This document shows, one piece after another, positions 6,246 to 7,139 of a DNA stretch of 7,139 nucleotides (positions are counted from its first letter, which is position 1; each line of letters begins with the position of its first letter). A program made the position numbers and the translations under genes. Under the pieces are notes generated by a model. That model was not told where the DNA came from and did no database searches. It saw only the letters and a list, made by a program, of their open reading frames with translations. Origin of the DNA: UBA668 sp031413415 (GTDB taxonomy: Bacteria > Actinomycetota > Acidimicrobiia > Acidimicrobiales > Ilumatobacteraceae); contig JANOET010000020.1 of the NCBI GenBank assembly GCA_031413415.1, positions 1 to 7,139 of the forward strand, in the 5' to 3' direction.

Positions 6246-6772
6246 TGTCTGAAGACCTGATCGAGAAAGTCCGGTACGAGGCCGACATCACCGACATCCA
6301 GGCCAAGCTCCGCACCCTCGCCGACAAGCAGGACGGACTCGTGAAGGAGACCGACGGTCACGTCGGCAAGATGCGCAAGTCGTGGGGTGGGCTGAAGTCG
6401 ACCCTGTCGGGGGCGGGTGGTTGGTTCGCTGGGATCGCGGGCGGCATGTCGCTCGTTGCGTTGAAGAATCTCGCCGATCAGGGCAACAAGCTCGACGCGC
6501 TCGACAAGAAGGCGCAGACCGTGTTCTCCGGCTCATCGTTGTCCGGTGTCCAGAAGTGGGCATCCGGTGTCGCCGGGTCGTTCGGTATCACCACATCTGA
6601 AGCGGTCGCGATGGCCGCCGGGATGGGTGACCTGTTCAAGCCGATGGGCTTCACGTCCGATCAGGCTGCAGCGATGTCCACCCAGCTGGGCGATTTGTCC
6701 GGTGCGTTGTCGCCGCATCACGGTAGAGAACATTGCGATCTGGCACGAGCGGATGGGCAAGGGAGCGGATGA
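6245..6772 (+). CDS. Tape measure protein, 5' part, cut off by the junction
   Basis: Residues 1-156 match the start of a siphovirus tape measure protein: an N-terminal heptad-like region (DITDIQAKLRTLADKQDGLV), a Gly-rich hydrophobic segment (GAGGWFAGIAGGMSLVAL, about 56-73), KNLADQGNKLDALDKKAQTVF, then VASFG-like VAGSFGITTSEAVAMAAG and GDLFKPMGFTSDQAAAMSTQLGDLSGALS (about 128-156), a phrase typical of the TP901-type tape measure core. Such proteins set tail length and normally exceed several hundred residues. Here the reading frame continues only 19 residues past S156 (PHHGREHCDLARADGQGSG) into sequence that in another frame is a DUF433 protein, and stops at TGA 6770-6772. The full open frame is 175 residues. 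The last residues are therefore not tape measure sequence. The start is coupled (TGATG) with a GAGGGGGGG ribosome site. A truncated product cannot set tail length. Confidence 0.8.
   Translation: MSEDLIEKVRYEADITDIQAKLRTLADKQDGLVKETDGHVGKMRKSWGGLKSTLSGAGGWFAGIAGGMSLVALKNLADQGNKLDALDKKAQTVFSGSSLSGVQKWASGVAGSFGITTSEAVAMAAGMGDLFKPMGFTSDQAAAMSTQLGDLSGALSPHHGREHCDLARADGQGSG
6705..6720 (+). other. Junction between phage tape measure and toxin-antitoxin sequence
   Basis: The last clear tape measure codon is TCG 6710-6712 and the first clear DUF433 codon is CGC 6714-6716 or ATC 6717, so the break is within a few bases. GC changes from about 64.5% (6301-6720) to about 56.6% (6721-7139) by hand count. 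No direct repeat, inverted repeat, att-like core or transposase end is visible at the break. It may be a real rearrangement or an assembly join. Confidence 0.8.
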
Positions 6773-6962
6773 AATCGCCACCGAATACGAACTGACGTTG
6801 GCAGACGTCTACGCTGCGCTCGCCTACTATTTCGACCACCGCCCTGAGATCGATCGAACTATCGAAGAAAGTGCGGCCTTCGTGGAAGCATTGCGGCAGC
6901 GTAGCTCTTCCAAGCTCCAGCTGAAGATTCAAGAGCGGCTGCGCGATGAGACAGCCGATTAA
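6714..6962 (+). pseudogene. DUF433-family antitoxin, N-terminus missing
   Basis: The frame from 6714 gives 82 residues that read like the body of a DUF433 protein: RITVENIAIWHERMGKGADE, then IATEYELTLADVYAALAYYF and DHRPEIDRTIEESAAF. The usual start of this family, a segment with a G-x-P-V-I-x-G-T-like turn leading into RITV, is missing and replaced by phage sequence, so about 20-25 residues are lost. The family is a small winged-helix-like DNA-binding antitoxin that commonly pairs with a DUF5615 toxin, as here. The frame is open upstream to a GTG at 6546, but that part is a shadow of the tape measure. An internal ATG at 6753 could give 69 residues, with only a weak GAGCGG ahead. Its stop overlaps the toxin start by 17 bases. 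DNA-binding residues of the N-terminal half would be affected by the loss. Confidence 0.82.
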
Positions 6963-7139
6963 GTTTTATGTCGATGAGCACGTAGCCACGGCTGTGGTGA
7001 AGGGGCTGCGGTAACGTGGAGCCGATGTGCTAACCGTACAGGAGGCCGGCCTACGCGGCGCGTCGGATTCAGAACATCTGGCTCGGGCTCAGGCAGATGG
7101 CTGTGTACTCTTCACACAAGACGACGATTTCTTACGTAT
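6946..7139 (+). pseudogene. DUF5615 (PIN-like) toxin, internal TAA and cut by window end
   Basis: From ATG 6946, overlapping the antitoxin end, the frame reads MRQPIKFYVDEHVATAVVKG LR, then TAA at 7012-7014, then resumes in the same frame as RGADVLTVQEAGLRGASDSE and ends at TQDDDFLR at the window edge. The parts before and after TAA together match a DUF5615 protein: the FYVDEH acidic motif at residues 9-12 and the TQDDDF motif near the end both belong to the metal-binding acidic set of PIN-like nucleases. The expected codon at the stop is an uncharged or basic residue between LR and RG; a single C-to-T change from CAA (Gln) would create the TAA. As read, the gene gives only a 22-residue peptide, so it is likely a pseudogene, unless the base is a sequence error. 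The family's proposed role is an RNase toxin neutralised by the DUF433 partner; this is family knowledge, not shown here. Confidence 0.78.

Noticed and set aside
6546..6713. Upstream extension of the DUF433 frame to GTG 6546
   Set aside because: This part is an out-of-frame reading of tape measure sequence and shows no DUF433-like residues; the match begins at RITV.
1..7139. tRNA genes, CRISPR arrays, insertion sequence ends, attachment sites and promoters
   Set aside because: No cloverleaf, regular repeats, terminal inverted repeats with transposase, or convincing -35/-10 pair was seen. Gaps between genes are almost all under 20 bases.

Overview
The window is a strand-uniform, high-GC (roughly 63-66%) block of tailed-phage (siphovirus) structural genes, all on the + strand, followed by a short foreign segment at the right edge. 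Codon use, GC and the flavour of the proteins (the HGELGP tail of the MuF-like protein, the scaffold with FTQADLDRIVSERLARAK, the tape-measure start) point to a phage or prophage of an actinobacterium-like host. No integrase, repressor, lysis, replication or host gene is visible, so prophage and free phage cannot be told apart.

Head module (2-2750): the 3' part of a MuF-like minor capsid protein with a Cys/His cluster (2-523), a scaffold protein (580-1182), a P22-coat-like major capsid protein (1196-2029), a strong hairpin (2040-2074), a probable capsid decoration protein (2113-2484) and a small unknown protein (2484-2750). Connector module (2754-4362): head-tail adaptor, HK97 gp10-like protein and probable tail terminator. 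Tail module (4373-6713): a small unknown GTG-start gene, the major tail tube protein, the tail assembly chaperone pair joined by a textbook -1 frameshift signal (GGGAAAA plus hairpin, 5988-6017), and the first ~156 residues of a tape measure protein. Genes are tightly packed; four neighbouring pairs share the stop/start pentamer TGATG.

At about 6712-6716 the tape measure stops abruptly, at a small fraction of its expected length. The sequence continues inside a DUF433-type antitoxin that lacks its N-terminus, followed by an overlapping DUF5615 (PIN-like) toxin with an in-frame TAA at codon 23, and the window then ends. GC falls from about 64.5% (6301-6720) to about 56.6% (6721-7139) by hand count. 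Because both genes are cut at the same point, this is either a real illegitimate recombination or an assembly chimera; the sequence alone cannot decide.

The most informative items are this junction, the frameshift signal and the nonsense codon in the toxin. I do not see a convincing wholly new system.
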